From contig CP142453.1 of assembly GCA_038049695.1 (NCBI GenBank), positions 22,608,001-22,672,000 of the forward strand: 64,000 nucleotides of DNA. The letters run 5' to 3'. The notes under the pieces are model-generated. The model did not search any database. It worked only from the letters and a program-made list of their open reading frames with translations, and was not told the origin of the DNA. Made by a program: the position numbers and the translations under genes. The stretch is from Cinnamomum chago (Eukaryota > Streptophyta > Magnoliopsida > Laurales > Lauraceae). Of the stretch, positions 1-25,719 are shown piece after piece; within the stretch, counting starts at the first letter, position 1; every line of letters begins with the position of its first letter.

Positions 1-1819
1 CAACTCCCAGTGTACTCAGTCGACCGAGCCCTGTGCCAGGTCGACCGAGCCCTGTGCCAGGTCGACCGAGCACACTGAGTTCAATGATTTTTCAGTTTTC
101 ACATTTTTGAAGTTGTGATCATTTGTGGGGCCCATTGACCATCCAAATGGACATCTATTGATGTGCCAAGCCCGAGTCAATGGTGTGGCTCAACCTTGAC
201 TGGTGGGGACCACCAAGTAGGGTTTTGGTCATTTATTCTACGATGATTCGATCCCTAAAAGTTGTCAATGATGCCCGTAACCTCAGGAGCACCAAACACA
301 GTGTCCTTTGGCATCTGAGACTCCATTTATAGATCAAATTACCTGAGATGGACCTGGACCTGAATGTGGTCCATTACCTAGGCTGGACTATTGATATTTC
401 CCTATTGATTCTCGTACCTGAAGTTCATACTTCACTTATTTTATTTGTATCACTCTTATGTCTTTACTATAGCTTGTAACTGTTAATTAAATGAAAATGG
501 ATGACCTGAACCTAGGATATCTTAGAGGTGACCCGATGGTGTGATTGGGAGAACACTGACCCGTGTCTGTGGCTAGGCAGGCCCTTCTGTGGCCTAAGTA
601 TGGATATGTGTACCCTTAGATTGGAGAGATGGTTTATATTGGGATTATAACTCATGATGGATGAGAATGAGTTGTTTATCAATAGAAATGGATATGTTGC
701 CTCGTTTGGACTGTTCTAGACCAGGCCATGTGTTTGATGGGCCTTGGTATGGATCCAACGAGTGGGCTTGGACTTGGATTGTAATCCATGGACTAATTTG
801 ATATTGGAACCTCTTAGAGACATTGTTAGGACCTTGTTCACGCAAGGCAAAGCCTAAACAGACACAGACCCTTAGAGTTTCCTCGAGTCGGCATAGACAT
901 TCACTCAATTGATTTAAGCTCAGCCTTTGGACTGATCATCCCTGGTAGGAGCTATTTATGAGTGATGAATGAGCTATCATGATGAGCTATGTTTTTAGAC
1001 GGACGGTGTGATACCGAATCCAGTCTCCCCGAATGATGAGTGTGGTGAGACTGTTGAGTGATTTGCAGGGTTAGTAATCCCCAGCACTGGTGAGATTCCC
1101 CGCCGCAACTTGTACAGTATGGGAGGGCCGCGGCATAATATCCCGCGGTATCCAGCTCGTGTGAATGTGCCATATTGTAATTAGACTAGATGTTATATTT
1201 ATTCTGATTCTATATGTTTATCTTACTCAACTGCCTAGATCATGTATCTTAATATTCTTTAAATTATATATCTGTCTCTACTCTTTTTTATATATATATG
1301 TCCTATGTTACTTGTATATTGTGATTTGCCAGATCTTTAGACCTGGCCCATCTTTGGTGCTTAGGCCTTGACCCCGAGTACGCGGAGGACGCGCTTGCGC
1401 TCGTAGAGGCGCCTGTCGTCGGAGATTACGTTTGGAGCCCGGCTGACCCAGATGTCGAGCAGGAGGGTGGAGAGCCAGGGCCAGGGCTTTGAGCGCTATC
1501 TTTATTTTGGGTTTTTGGAGCGGATTTTGTAGTGAGCTGGGTAGCAATCAATATGTAATTAACTTTTGTGGTTCTTGACAGTTAATACTTTTAGACTAGA
1601 CTACAGTTCTGCTCTTATTTGAAATATGATGATACCCATTGCTTCCGTTCCACTTTTTATGCTTCCGCAATTTAACCATTGAGTTTATAATTTCAAAAGT
1701 TTTAAACTGGACCTCACTGCGGACCTACGATCTTGGAAGTTCTCGGATTTTCAGGGAAGTAGCGCGCCAACTTCGGGTATTCCGACGAATTTCTCGGTAT
1801 CCGGAATTGGGGCGTTACA
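1..1819 (+). mobile_element. 3' end of a long Gypsy-type LTR, continuing off-window
   Basis: The segment ends at GGCGTTACA (1811-1819), after which RECQL3 intron sequence resumes. The end resembles the right end of the LTR at 10422 (GGAATT, then GGG, then CGT-ACA), so it is probably a plus-oriented LTR of a related Tekay-like Gypsy family. Positions about 36-85 hold roughly three short copies of a GTCGACCGAG word. The left edge and any internal region lie outside the window, so solo LTR versus full element cannot be decided. It is an old fossil and no coding part is visible. Confidence 0.6.
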
Positions 1820-2077
1820 AGTGTCAAGTGTTTTTTTTCCCCTGTTTATTTTTGTAACATTTTGCAACGCTCTTTGACTGTTTGGGAGAAGAATGATTTG
1901 ATATGAATGTTTAAGAAATCCATAGTGTCAAGAACATTTTGATCCACACCATACGTTATCTAGATAAAGTATGAATCAATTAGCATAGATTCAACAGCTA
2001 GTCTGAATTTATGATACAAACTCAAAAGCAAAACAGGTACTGATGCATAAAATACAGGCAGCAACAGATAAGAATAC

Positions 2078-16309
<14,232 letters not shown>

Positions 16310-17429
16310 TTTTTTTTGCTTTCCAGCTCAAAAATGTCCAAGACACAATTTACAACCTGAAAAGGAAAAAAAAAAAAGGAAATCATCCAATGAAATCATG
16401 TAAAGTAAATAAGAACCCATATTCACAACAATGAAACAAGTCACAAACACAGCTTCAAGCCTTCAACATATATAGTGGTAGCATAAAGAAAAATGGATGA
16501 ATGCTACTGCAACGCCCATTGATTTGGTGGGCCATCAAATGAATGCCATAGCACAAAACTCAAGGCAATTGCACTATGCACTATGGTAGATATCCAATCC
16601 ATGGCTTGCAAAAGGAAACTAGGACAAAATGGCTGACCATGAGACGGCCAACGTCCACGTTTCATAGGGAAAATCTTTCAACAGTAGGCCTACTAGTATT
16701 AGGATAGTCAAAAACACAGTGAACATTGGGCTATGGCTAACTTCCACTGAGCTTGCATCTAGTGGTAACTCCCTCTGCCATAATTTACTCAATACACAAA
16801 TTATTTTATAAATAATTTCAATATCATGGAAATGGAGATTTTGCATAAATTCCAGTCCATAGTACAAAGATAGGGTATTGTAATACATAGATTTACATGT
16901 AGAAGCCTGACTCAATCATGCCCAAAACTCTTTTGTGAGAATCTATTCAACACATTGTACGTAATCATGCCCATGCCCAAAACTTTTTTGTGAGATTCTA
17001 TTCAACACATTGCCGATGGCTCCATAATCCTACAATTTATCAGTGGGGTAACTCAATGGATGAACAATCTGCAAATATCCCCCCGCCGAAATCAAGAATC
17101 AACAAGATTTTTCTAATTCAATGCATTCAGCTGTCAATGTTCATACCCATCATCCATCCATTGGTTAAGGCTCACGTTTACAATTGATTAGTGAGCTTTT
17201 CGACCGACATCAATCTATTAAGGGATGGGATGCAGACAGTGAATGTTCTATAGATCAGGAATCGTTGATCACAACATCTAATTTGATTGGAGATTTGCCC
17301 TAGAATGATTGTTTCCACCAATTTGCATTCAAATGGGGGAAAACTCCAATAGATTAGACGTGATTAAGCACATAAAATTAATAAAGAGATTAACAAAACT
17401 TCGATCAAACGATATTAGAAAGGGAAGAA

Positions 17430-17560
17430 GAAAGATACCAAGCTTGATCTACGAAATTCGAAGAGATTGAGATTGAGATTGAGAGAGAGAGCCGAAAGGA
17501 ATCGAGAAAAGATGAGAAAGAAAGCGGGAAATAAACGCAAACGCCGTCTCAAGGGCAGTG
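17430..17560 (-). promoter_or_regulatory. Possible 5' leader and proximal upstream region of RECQL3-like gene
   Basis: About 1.1 kb upstream of the RECQL3 start codon the plus strand carries a GA-rich stretch, which reads CT-rich on the coding strand, a composition common in plant 5' untranslated leaders. I could not define a transcription start, and a leader intron would be needed to reach the ATG. Between 16310 and 18190 I see no other gene. A short direct duplication of about 40 bp sits at 16920 and 16975. Confidence 0.25.
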
Positions 17561-18190
17561 TACGGTAAAAATATAAAACTTTTGGATTATTAAAAATAAT
17601 AAAATTACCAAAAGCATTCTCAAATATCAATATACCTTCAAAAGCATTTTTAAATGCATGTAATGAAATGCCCAAAAGCATTTTATATAGGAGTGCTACT
17701 ACCTATACACCGTGTTTTGCTCTCCACACTATGCAATAGATTGTGACTAAAATGCCCACTTGTAAATTTACCAAAATGTCTGAACTTCAGCCATCCCAAT
17801 GTACTTGAAATGCTATCTACACACTTGCGTATTTTCCCTCTACTTGAAACGCCTGAACGTATGTTAAGGATTTCACTCCTCTCCACTTGCTTCCATTTAG
17901 TTTGTGACATACATCATGAAATGAAGACAAGGTTTCTACTTCTTCCTGCATTTTAGTGATCTTTACTTCCTCCATATTTCATCTTCTCTCTCAATTTCAA
18001 GCTTCACTTCATTCTCAATTGACTACAACTCATTAAATTTGATTTCATTCAAAGTTGAAACTCAATTTGCTAGCATTCTTAATCAATGGACGAGCAAAAG
18101 GACAAGCAGATGATGTCTCCTGATCATTCTAGCAGCGTCGAAGTAAGCATATTCATCGCAACATGTGTATATGGGCAGATACGAACTATT

Positions 18191-18371
18191 CGGCCCTGCA
18201 TGTCCGGTCGAATGTCCTCTGCGCGGCCCTGAAAGGCCGAACAGAGGTACTTTGCGCGGCACTACAGTGCCGAAAAGAAGTAAAATATGCGGACATGCAT
18301 GGCCGAAAATAAGGATATTATGCGGTGGTTTAGGTCCGAACAATTTAATTTTGTCCGGATATTCAGAGCCG
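18191..18371. repeat. Left array of six 33-bp hairpin units
   Basis: Six 16-bp cores of form CGG-N10-CCG start at 18191, 18224, 18257, 18290, 18323 and 18356, spaced exactly 33 bp. Most are self-complementary in part, such as CGGCACTACAGTGCCG and CGGACATGCATGGCCG. The 17-bp spacers are A-rich and less conserved. Sequence identity between cores is modest, yet spacing is perfect. It sits about 180 bp before the first visible MULE coding sequence. Confidence 0.92.
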
Positions 18372-18550
18372 TGCAGTTGTGTCATTTAGCAGTTTCATGC
18401 GCCTACTGAATGCAGCAAGGTTGGCTCGGAATATTTGTGGTCGACTATAGTAATGAGTTTATCACGAAGAGGTAATTAATCAAGATGAATCATTCGATAT
18501 TTAAATTGATGTAGTCACTTTGTTCAGTATAATTTTGTTTGGTTATGCGC

Positions 18551-21500
18551 AGATATTCACAAGCCGAGAATCCCTAATTAATTGGGCTCGTGATGTTGGG
18601 AGGAGAAATGGTTTCATTGTTGTGATTAAGACATCAACAACGCCCAACAGGAGAAATAAAAAATCAAGGCTGGCCCTTGGGTGTTAAAGGAGTGGGTCTT
18701 ATAGAGACACGAGGATTACTAAAGACGAGACTGGTGGGAAGAAAATGAAGCAGACTGGTTCGAAAAAAATGTGGATGCCCATTCACGTTACAAGGCAAAG
18801 TAGTTTGCTCAAATGAGGAATGGATATTGCATGTAGTGTGTGGTGTGCATAATCATCCTGCTGCAGACTTTCTGGAAGGGCACTCATTTGCAGGGAGATT
18901 AACAAAGGAGGAAACTTCAGTGCTGGTGGACATGTCCAAGAATATAGTTCGGCCAAAGGATATCTTGGTGACACTGAAACATAAAAATGAATTAAATGTA
19001 AGCACAATGAAGACCATTTACAATGCACGTCAAAGGCATAAAGTTGCGGAGAGGGCTGGATGGAGTCAGATGCAGCAACTGTTGAAATTATTAGCGGAGC
19101 ATGGTTACATTGAGTGGCATAGGAAATGTCATGCAACAGATATTGTCATTGACTTGTTCTTCACACACCCTACCAGCTTAGGCCTCTTGCGTGCATTTCC
19201 TCATGTGTTGATAATGGACTGCACCTACAAGACCAATCGGTATCGAATGCCCTTATTGGAGATTGTTAGGGTTATATCCACAGAGAAGACTTTTTCGGTA
19301 TGCATTGTATATCTCCAAAATGAACGTGAAGATTACTACTCATGGGCATTAGGTATTTTGCACAAAGTTATTGGCGAGGGTGTTCTTCCTAGTATTATCG
19401 TCACTGGCAGAGAGATGGCTTTAATGAACGCCATATCTATTGTTTTCCCCGGCGCCAAACATCTTTTATGTAGATGACATATCAACAGAAATATCTTGGC
19501 TAAATGCAAGAAGTTGTTTGAGACGAAGGAAGAGTGGGACCGATTTATAATGAGCTATAACATATTGGTCTCTTCATCCACAGAGGAACATTACAATCTG
19601 CAATTCAACTTATTTCTAAAGGAGTTCATCACCTATCCTGCAGCATTTTAGTATGTTAGAGTGTCTTGGTTAGATGCGTACAATGATAGATTTGTGGCTG
19701 CCTGGACGGACAAGGTCATGCATCTTGGGAACACTACTACAAACAGGATAGAGAGTTCACATACACAGCTGAAGCGACAGCTTGGATCAAGCCATGGGAC
19801 TTTTGAAGACTCATGGATGAAGATACACAACCTATTGCTGCTGCAACATACATATATAAAAGCATCATTTGAAAAAAGTAAGACGGTTGTGCAACACAAT
19901 TTCAAGTCTTCTGAATTCAATGAACTTCGTGGGAATATTTCTATAAGTGCATTAGAGAAAATCTTGGCCGAGACGAAACGAGCTTCATCAGTCGATATTG
20001 ATAGAGATGCTTGTGGTTGTGTACTTCGACAGACACATGGCCTACCTTGTGCTCATGAGGTTGCAGAATACATAAGTGCTGGGCACCCTATTCCTTTAAA
20101 TTGCACACATATGCATTGGTGCAAGCTTGACTTGTTACATACCGCTTATTAGGGGTGTAACGGTTCGGTTAACCGGTCTTTTTGGGGAAACCGTTAACCG
20201 AACCGTAACCGCGGTTTTCCGTCTTTAAAAACCGTAACCGTAACCGTATATACAAAAACCGTGGAAAACCGAACCGCGGTTAACCGTATTATACGGTTCG
20301 GTTACGGTTAATAACCGTGGAAAAATATACACAGTAATACAGTATAATTACAGTATTATACGGTTACGGTTACGGTTTGGTTACAGTTAATAACCGGCGA
20401 TGACGATGTGGGAAGCTAGGATTGGTTTTAGGTAAGGAAAATTTCGTTTACCCCTCATGTATATTATTTTATTTGTTATCGGTGCGGTTAACCGCATACG
20501 GTTAACCGAACCGTATTTTACGGTTCGGTTCGGTTAATAACCGTGAATATTGTGGAAAACCGTAACCGAACCGAACCGTGCGGTTTTTTGGTTTTATTAA
20601 CCGTAACCGTACCGAACCGTGAAAATACGGTTAATAACCGCGGTTCGGTTCCGTTCGGTGCGGTTTAACGGTTAGGCGGTTTTTTCTTACACCCCTACCG
20701 CTTATGACCAGGATCCAGTGTCAATTTGGATTGCATACCAGAGATAGATTTAATTGTCCAACAATTCAGGGGCTATGATTCGAGAAAGAAGTTACAGATC
20801 TTGGATAAGCTTATGGAGCTTACAAAGCCTGAGACGACCTCACTGATCGAGCCAGATTCGAAAACTAAATGTCGAGGGCGCCCCAAATTGAAATTACACA
20901 ATTCTACTAAACGTGAACCCTCTTCCTTTGAATATGTTGAATCAGCTCAGGATAGTTACTCTCCTGTCTTGAATATGGAAGAGACTATTGTGAGCAGTGG
21001 GGCCTCCTTGGTGCCCGTGAAGAAGCTGATTCCTAAGCAAAAGTCAGTCGCACACGAAATTTGAAGCCAACCACTTATATTAACACACTCCCAGATGGTT
21101 TAAGGTCTTATATTCATCATGTAAAAGATGTCAATGCAAATGACAATTGTGGCTTTAGAGCCATTGCAAGGTTGATAGGACTTGGTGAGGATTAGTGGCA
21201 ACAGGTATGGAAAGATCTTTCTAGAGAGTTGGTGACTCATGCAGAACACTACAAACAAATATGTGGATCACACCAAAGAGTTGATGAACTTCTCAACACC
21301 ATATCGTACCAAGGGGATTGCTCTCCATATGATCGATGGATGACGATGCCGGACATGGGACATCTAATTGCCTCGCACTATAACGTTGTCCTATACCATT
21401 TGTTAATTGAGCAATGCCTGACTTTTCTTTCTCTTTGATCGGTCCCTATTCCTACTGCTGCTAGACGAGAGATCGCAATCGATTTTGTCAATCAAAACCA

Positions 21501-21832
21501 CTTTGTTCAGGTGATAATAGTAGATGCATAGATTCACCAAACTTATTTTCCCTAAAATGTCGTGACTCACTTGAACTCCTTGTTATATGTAGGTTTTCCT
21601 TGTACAAGGTCATCCAATTCCACCTATTGCTACTAATTGGATTCGTCACCATCACCCTTCTGCAGATGGTTGGGATATAGCTTATCAATCTCGGGTCCAA
21701 CATTTCAGATAAATTATAAGTCCATCAGTTGCCACATACGAAACCATCGATCTGGAATGATTGTTATATTTTATAAGGATGTACAAGGATCCAATTTTTT
21801 AAAAGTTCAATGCAATTGAGCATTGCTGTAAC
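18551..21832 (+). pseudogene. Decayed MULE transposase with FAR1, SWIM and OTU-like regions
   Basis: Mutator-like DNA transposon gene. A FAR1-type N-terminal region (about 18551-18800) includes FTSRESLINWARDVGRRNG. The MULE transposase core at 18827-19477 has the first catalytic Asp in IMDCTYKTNRYRMP; the second Asp site reads VTGRE where the family usually has VTDRE. Its reading frame stops just after HLLCR (TGA at 19475, usual family residue Trp). The core resumes downstream, with another stop TAG near 19649. A later part at 19661-20149 carries NRIESSHTQLKRQL, with the likely catalytic Glu, and a SWIM finger C-x-C...C-x-H. A hAT MITE (20150-20697) splits it. The tail continues at 20710-21064. 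From about 21066 an OTU-like cysteine-protease region follows, with DNCGFRAIARLIG (Cys box) and WMTMPDMGHLIAS, also stopped in frame. The gene is clearly dead. Confidence 0.88.
20150..20697. mobile_element. hAT-type MITE of 548 bp inserted in the MULE gene
   Basis: The ends are TAGGGGTGTAA and its exact complement TTACACCCCTA. The element is flanked by a perfect 8-bp target duplication CCGCTTAT (20142-20149 and 20698-20705), the hAT hallmark. The interior is packed with ACGGTTAACCG and CGGTTCGGTT words on both strands, so much of it can fold on itself. It has no coding capacity. Removing the element and one target copy leaves continuous MULE reading (HTAY then DQDP), so the MULE predates it. 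The perfect target duplication suggests a fairly recent insertion. Confidence 0.93.
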
Positions 21833-21973
21833 TTTTTTCCACCTTTGTTTTATCAAAGAACATTCCATATATCTTCATGGTGCATGACAAATGGCAATCA
21901 CTTAAGCTGGAGTTGCCTATAGCAAATGACAATTTCAACCGAATAGTCTTGATATGACGGAAAATATTTTGCT

Positions 21974-22154
21974 CGGCTCTGAGACGCCGAGCTAGATCAC
22001 TGACATCGTCCCTGAGAAGCCGAATTAAAACTACAGTGTCGGCCCTGAGAGGCCGAGTAAACCTAATGTGGTCGGCCTTGAGACGCCGCCCACAACACAT
22101 TCTCTCGGCCCTGTGACGCCAAGCAATATTTATGATGTCGGCCCTGAAACGCCG
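21974..22154. repeat. Right array of six 33-bp hairpin units
   Basis: Six 16-bp cores start at 21974, 22007, 22040, 22073, 22106 and 22139, spaced exactly 33 bp. Examples are CGGCTCTGAGACGCCG and CGGCCCTGAGAGGCCG. The core consensus (CGGCCCTGAGACGCCG) matches the best left-array unit in the same orientation, so the two arrays are direct rather than inverted copies. The array begins about 140 bp after the OTU-like region and ends 30 bp before the solo LTR. Confidence 0.92.
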
Positions 22155-22184
22155 AACACACCCATTGGCAACTTGAACAATACC

Positions 22185-25100
22185 TGTCACGTCCCCCGAA
22201 CCCGATTAGAGAATAAACCGGATCCGGGGAGTGAAATTTAGGGCTAATTAAAAATTTTGCCCTTTAGGCCCAAGGATCGTAAGTCCGCTATGAGGATATA
22301 ATATTTCAAGCCTCAAATATAATAAGAATATGCGGAACTCCTACAATTCTAGGCATATTTGGATATCAACAATGAATAATGAATCTCAATATATATTAAA
22401 GTTGAACAAGGAATAAAATAAAATGTAAACAATGAAGTTAATTTATTTCAATGGCCTTCCCAATAATCAAGGCCATTTAAAACAATTGTGATGTCAATGA
22501 TATAAAAGTCTCAACGAGAGATAAATAAAGAATACATGATCTAATGAGGTCCCAATGAATCTCTCTCGTGCCAGGTATGATGACGCTACTCTACGTCATC
22601 TGCACGCCACTCTCGTTCCTCCTCAACCGGTTGGGATCTCCTCACCTGATTGCTCCTCGTAGTAGTACTTACCTGATGAGTCTGCACACCAAGGAATAGA
22701 GTCAACGACATGTTGAGCAATAGATAAGCAAGATATAAGTAATCATGACATGCATCAAGTATAAGAGTAATGACAGGCATAATAATCAAGAGAATACAAG
22801 GAATCGAATCTAGGCATAAAGCATGAGTAAATAATCATTCGAATCATAAATAGAAATCCTAACAATACTAATAATCACCACTACCAATGTAATGCAATGC
22901 ACAAGAGGGAAACTCCGTGGATGTCATAGCCACCTCACGGGGTACCAGTAACAATCCTATCCAGACTACTGATACCAAAGTCCGGCTCCAGGGGGATCCC
23001 AGCTCCCGGTCCTGGGAATAGTAGCACGGTCCCAGCCCGCTCCCAACTATTCAACGCCATGGACGCCGTCCAAAGCCGACTGCCCACCCCGATGTCCGAG
23101 TAACCGGCCCATCAATAAACCCCCAAACTGCAGCTGGCCATGATATGCAAATAATAATAATAATAATGTGGTGTTGACACGAGAATAGACCAAGACAAGC
23201 AAGTCTGGCTAGCTCAATATACAAGACACATTCATAGGGATTATCTCATTCAAGTCAATACAAGATAAATCCAATCCTAAGCAAGTGTTGTCATCCATGT
23301 ACCATATGTGTTTTAACGAAGTGCGTGGGGAGTTCGAATAATCAATGCTTATAAAGAATTTCCTTGGTGTACAATCATATTGAGCATCGATTGATTCAAT
23401 TCCATACGCATTCGGTTAACCATACATAATACACGAATACCTAGACAACCCATCGAAGCACACCAAGCCACGTGCTACGATTTCAAAACCCCATTAATGG
23501 TCACTTGAGAGTGGTTTCATGGTTTCCAATGTCTAAGGCCCAAACCTAGGCTAACAATCTCGTTACTAACAAGAAAGTGGTCTAATAATTAATCTCCTTA
23601 ACTACCTCCCTACCTGATCCCCAATCATCGCGAGACATGTATCATTGGATTCTACGCTCCAAGAGCTTTACAACGGTATATGGCTCGCGAAATTCTGACG
23701 TATGGTTCAGAAGTTATGGCCCATAGAAGTTTAACCCTTTATATATATATATGGGGAGGTTTCAAGTGCATCCATCCCTCACCATAGGGTGAGGGACACT
23801 TCCATAATTGGGCATCTTCAAGTACAAAAGTTACTTTTTAAGGACATAGGGTGAGGTACACATCCTTGTCTTCATGTGCAAAAATAGGAAGTGTCTCTCA
23901 CCCTATGGTGAGGGATAGATGCACTTGAAACTTTCCATATATATATATATATATAAGCGCGACAGACCAACACGTATCCGATTCATCGGATTGATAAACC
24001 AACAATATTCATATGCATGTCAGTCAGTCAGCACATTCAACATTTCTGTGTTTTTTTTTTCTATTCATATGCACAGGTTGTCCTGAATGTTCATCAGTCA
24101 ACGTTTCTTTTTTAAAGTTGTCACAATTTACAAAAAATTGCCCTCCGATCAATCGGACAAAAGGTCCGATCGATCGGTCTGAGATTTGTCTCAGTTAACT
24201 GAGAGCAATTTCAGTCCGATCGATCGGACTGAAGGCCTGATCGATCGGCACTGTAGCTGAGCCCAAAAATGGGTTTTTTTTTTCCTTCCTTTTTCCTGCA
24301 GAGAACGAGCCTCCATGCTCCCCAATCATTTCAATCATTCCTTCCATCCATTCTATCAAATTAACAACATAAAGAGGGGTACACTTTAATAATTAATCCC
24401 ATCAAACCCACAAATCTAACCTAACATGTCAATCCCAATGTAATACCAACAATAAGCTTGGAATTTGGGTAATCTAACAAGGATATCATTGCAATCAAAA
24501 GAAACAATACACACATGATTAAATATAAAATGCATATCTACTTGCCTCAACCAAGAAGATGATTAAAAATTGGAAAAGCTTGAGGAGAAGCTCTCTTTCG
24601 CAAAACCCACAATCTAATCCGACCAAACGCAATCTAGAACGCAACGGAGAAGAAAAGAAAGAAAAAGATCATGATCCAACCTATTCTAAACCAAAGAGAA
24701 AACGAATAGAAAAGTTGATGATGGGAAAAGGCTTACCCACTAGTATCAATGGAGAGAGGAGATCGAAAGGAAGAAGATGTGCGGTCCGGATCACGGAAGT
24801 AATCTCTCCCGGAGGGAGATCTAGGCTTGAGAAGAGAAGGGGAAGAAGATGGGCTGCTGTACTCTCGTTGCAAAAGTGAGAATGAGATTAGGGCTAATCC
24901 CTGATTAAGAAGAGGAGAAGGAGGAAAAGACCGAATTGCCCTTTAAGTAGGTCCAGTGAAAGAATGGACTATTTGGAGGGTTTCTGATCATCGGATCGCG
25001 ACGAGCCAGAAGACAAAAATGATCAGTGCGATGAGACCTTTCTAACGAACCCAAAATCACGGTGATAGGAATTTTCTCGGAAAAACACTCAATTTTTCCT

Positions 25101-25309
25101 AATTTGCAAACTACCCCCCTACTAGGATCAAACGAACTCGAAATCAAACGAAACTTCGCAGACACTATTCTAACACTAAAAGAAACTCACTCAAGGTCTA
25201 AACCCACTTAAATATCTAACAATACAATTAATTATAATAATAATAAACTAAATGGGTCAACGGGCCTGTTATTGGGCCCAACGGACCCAGTAAGGTCGCG
25301 GACCCTACA
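22185..25309 (-). mobile_element. Solo LTR, Gypsy (Tekay-like), about 3.1 kb
   Basis: The termini are TGTCACGTCC and GGACCCTACA on the plus strand. By comparison with the LTR ending GTCGTGACA at 10422, the element lies on the minus strand. The flanks are ATACC and ATAAC, a 5-bp target duplication with one mismatch. No internal region or second LTR is present, so it is a solo LTR left by recombination. Positions about 24145-24245 carry repeated CCGATCGATCGG-like words. A foldback MITE is nested at 23752-23936. It is non-coding. Confidence 0.7.
23752..23936. mobile_element. Foldback MITE nested in the solo LTR
   Basis: Inverted arms of about 50 bp (23753-23803 and 23887-23936) share words such as TTTCAAGTGCAT and CCCTCACCATAGGGTGAGGG. 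The latter is itself a palindrome within each arm. The element is bounded by (AT)n runs on both sides, compatible with a TA target. It is non-coding and the superfamily is unresolved. Confidence 0.75.
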
Positions 25310-25562
25310 ATAACAGTTTACAAACTACGTCATCCATTTCATCTAAATGCTATGTAAATAGAAAGCGACTGTCAATATACATCAATACAAATTGCAACAT
25401 TAAAAAAGATATCTTTAAAGAGGCCAATGTATGTAAAAAGTTTTACATGTACCATCTCTGTTACCCAAAAAAATTGCTGAAAGTCAGTTTACAATCTTTC
25501 AAAAGAAGTACTTCAACCAGAACCATAAAAAATTACATATCAAATGCTAAGTCCACATCCTA

Positions 25563-25690
25563 GACCCCACGTCTACCCTTGCGGCTGTAAGTGCGTGCCT
25601 CGCTCCGTGGCGGTCTATGAACAAGATCTTCTGGATCGACTCCATCTAAGACCCTGTTGACGTCCTCAAGGGCCGTGTACCCCTCCATAT
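25563..25690 (-). pseudogene. Possible C-terminal fragment of a transposon-borne ORF
   Basis: Minus-strand translation gives a plausible protein tail of about 45 residues that includes EGYTALEDVNRVLDGVDP and a basic end RTYSRKGRRGV before a stop. I do not recognise the family. It reads toward the MULE pseudogene, so it could be a convergent second gene of that element, but this is a guess. Confidence 0.3.
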
Positions 25691-25719
25691 TACCCCTCCA
25701 ACCGTCTCTTGCAAGACTC

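Noticed and set aside
18083-18389. Overlapping open frames on both strands with an 11-residue period
   Set aside because: The period simply reflects the 33-bp DNA repeat; both strands stay open for that reason. Not a protein repeat.
18191-22154. CRISPR-like look of regular repeats with spacers
   Set aside because: This is a plant nuclear sequence; the repeat cores drift and the spacers are related to each other.
21807-22190. 127-codon minus-strand frame with RRLRA-like repeats
   Set aside because: Same cause: translation of the right 33-bp array.
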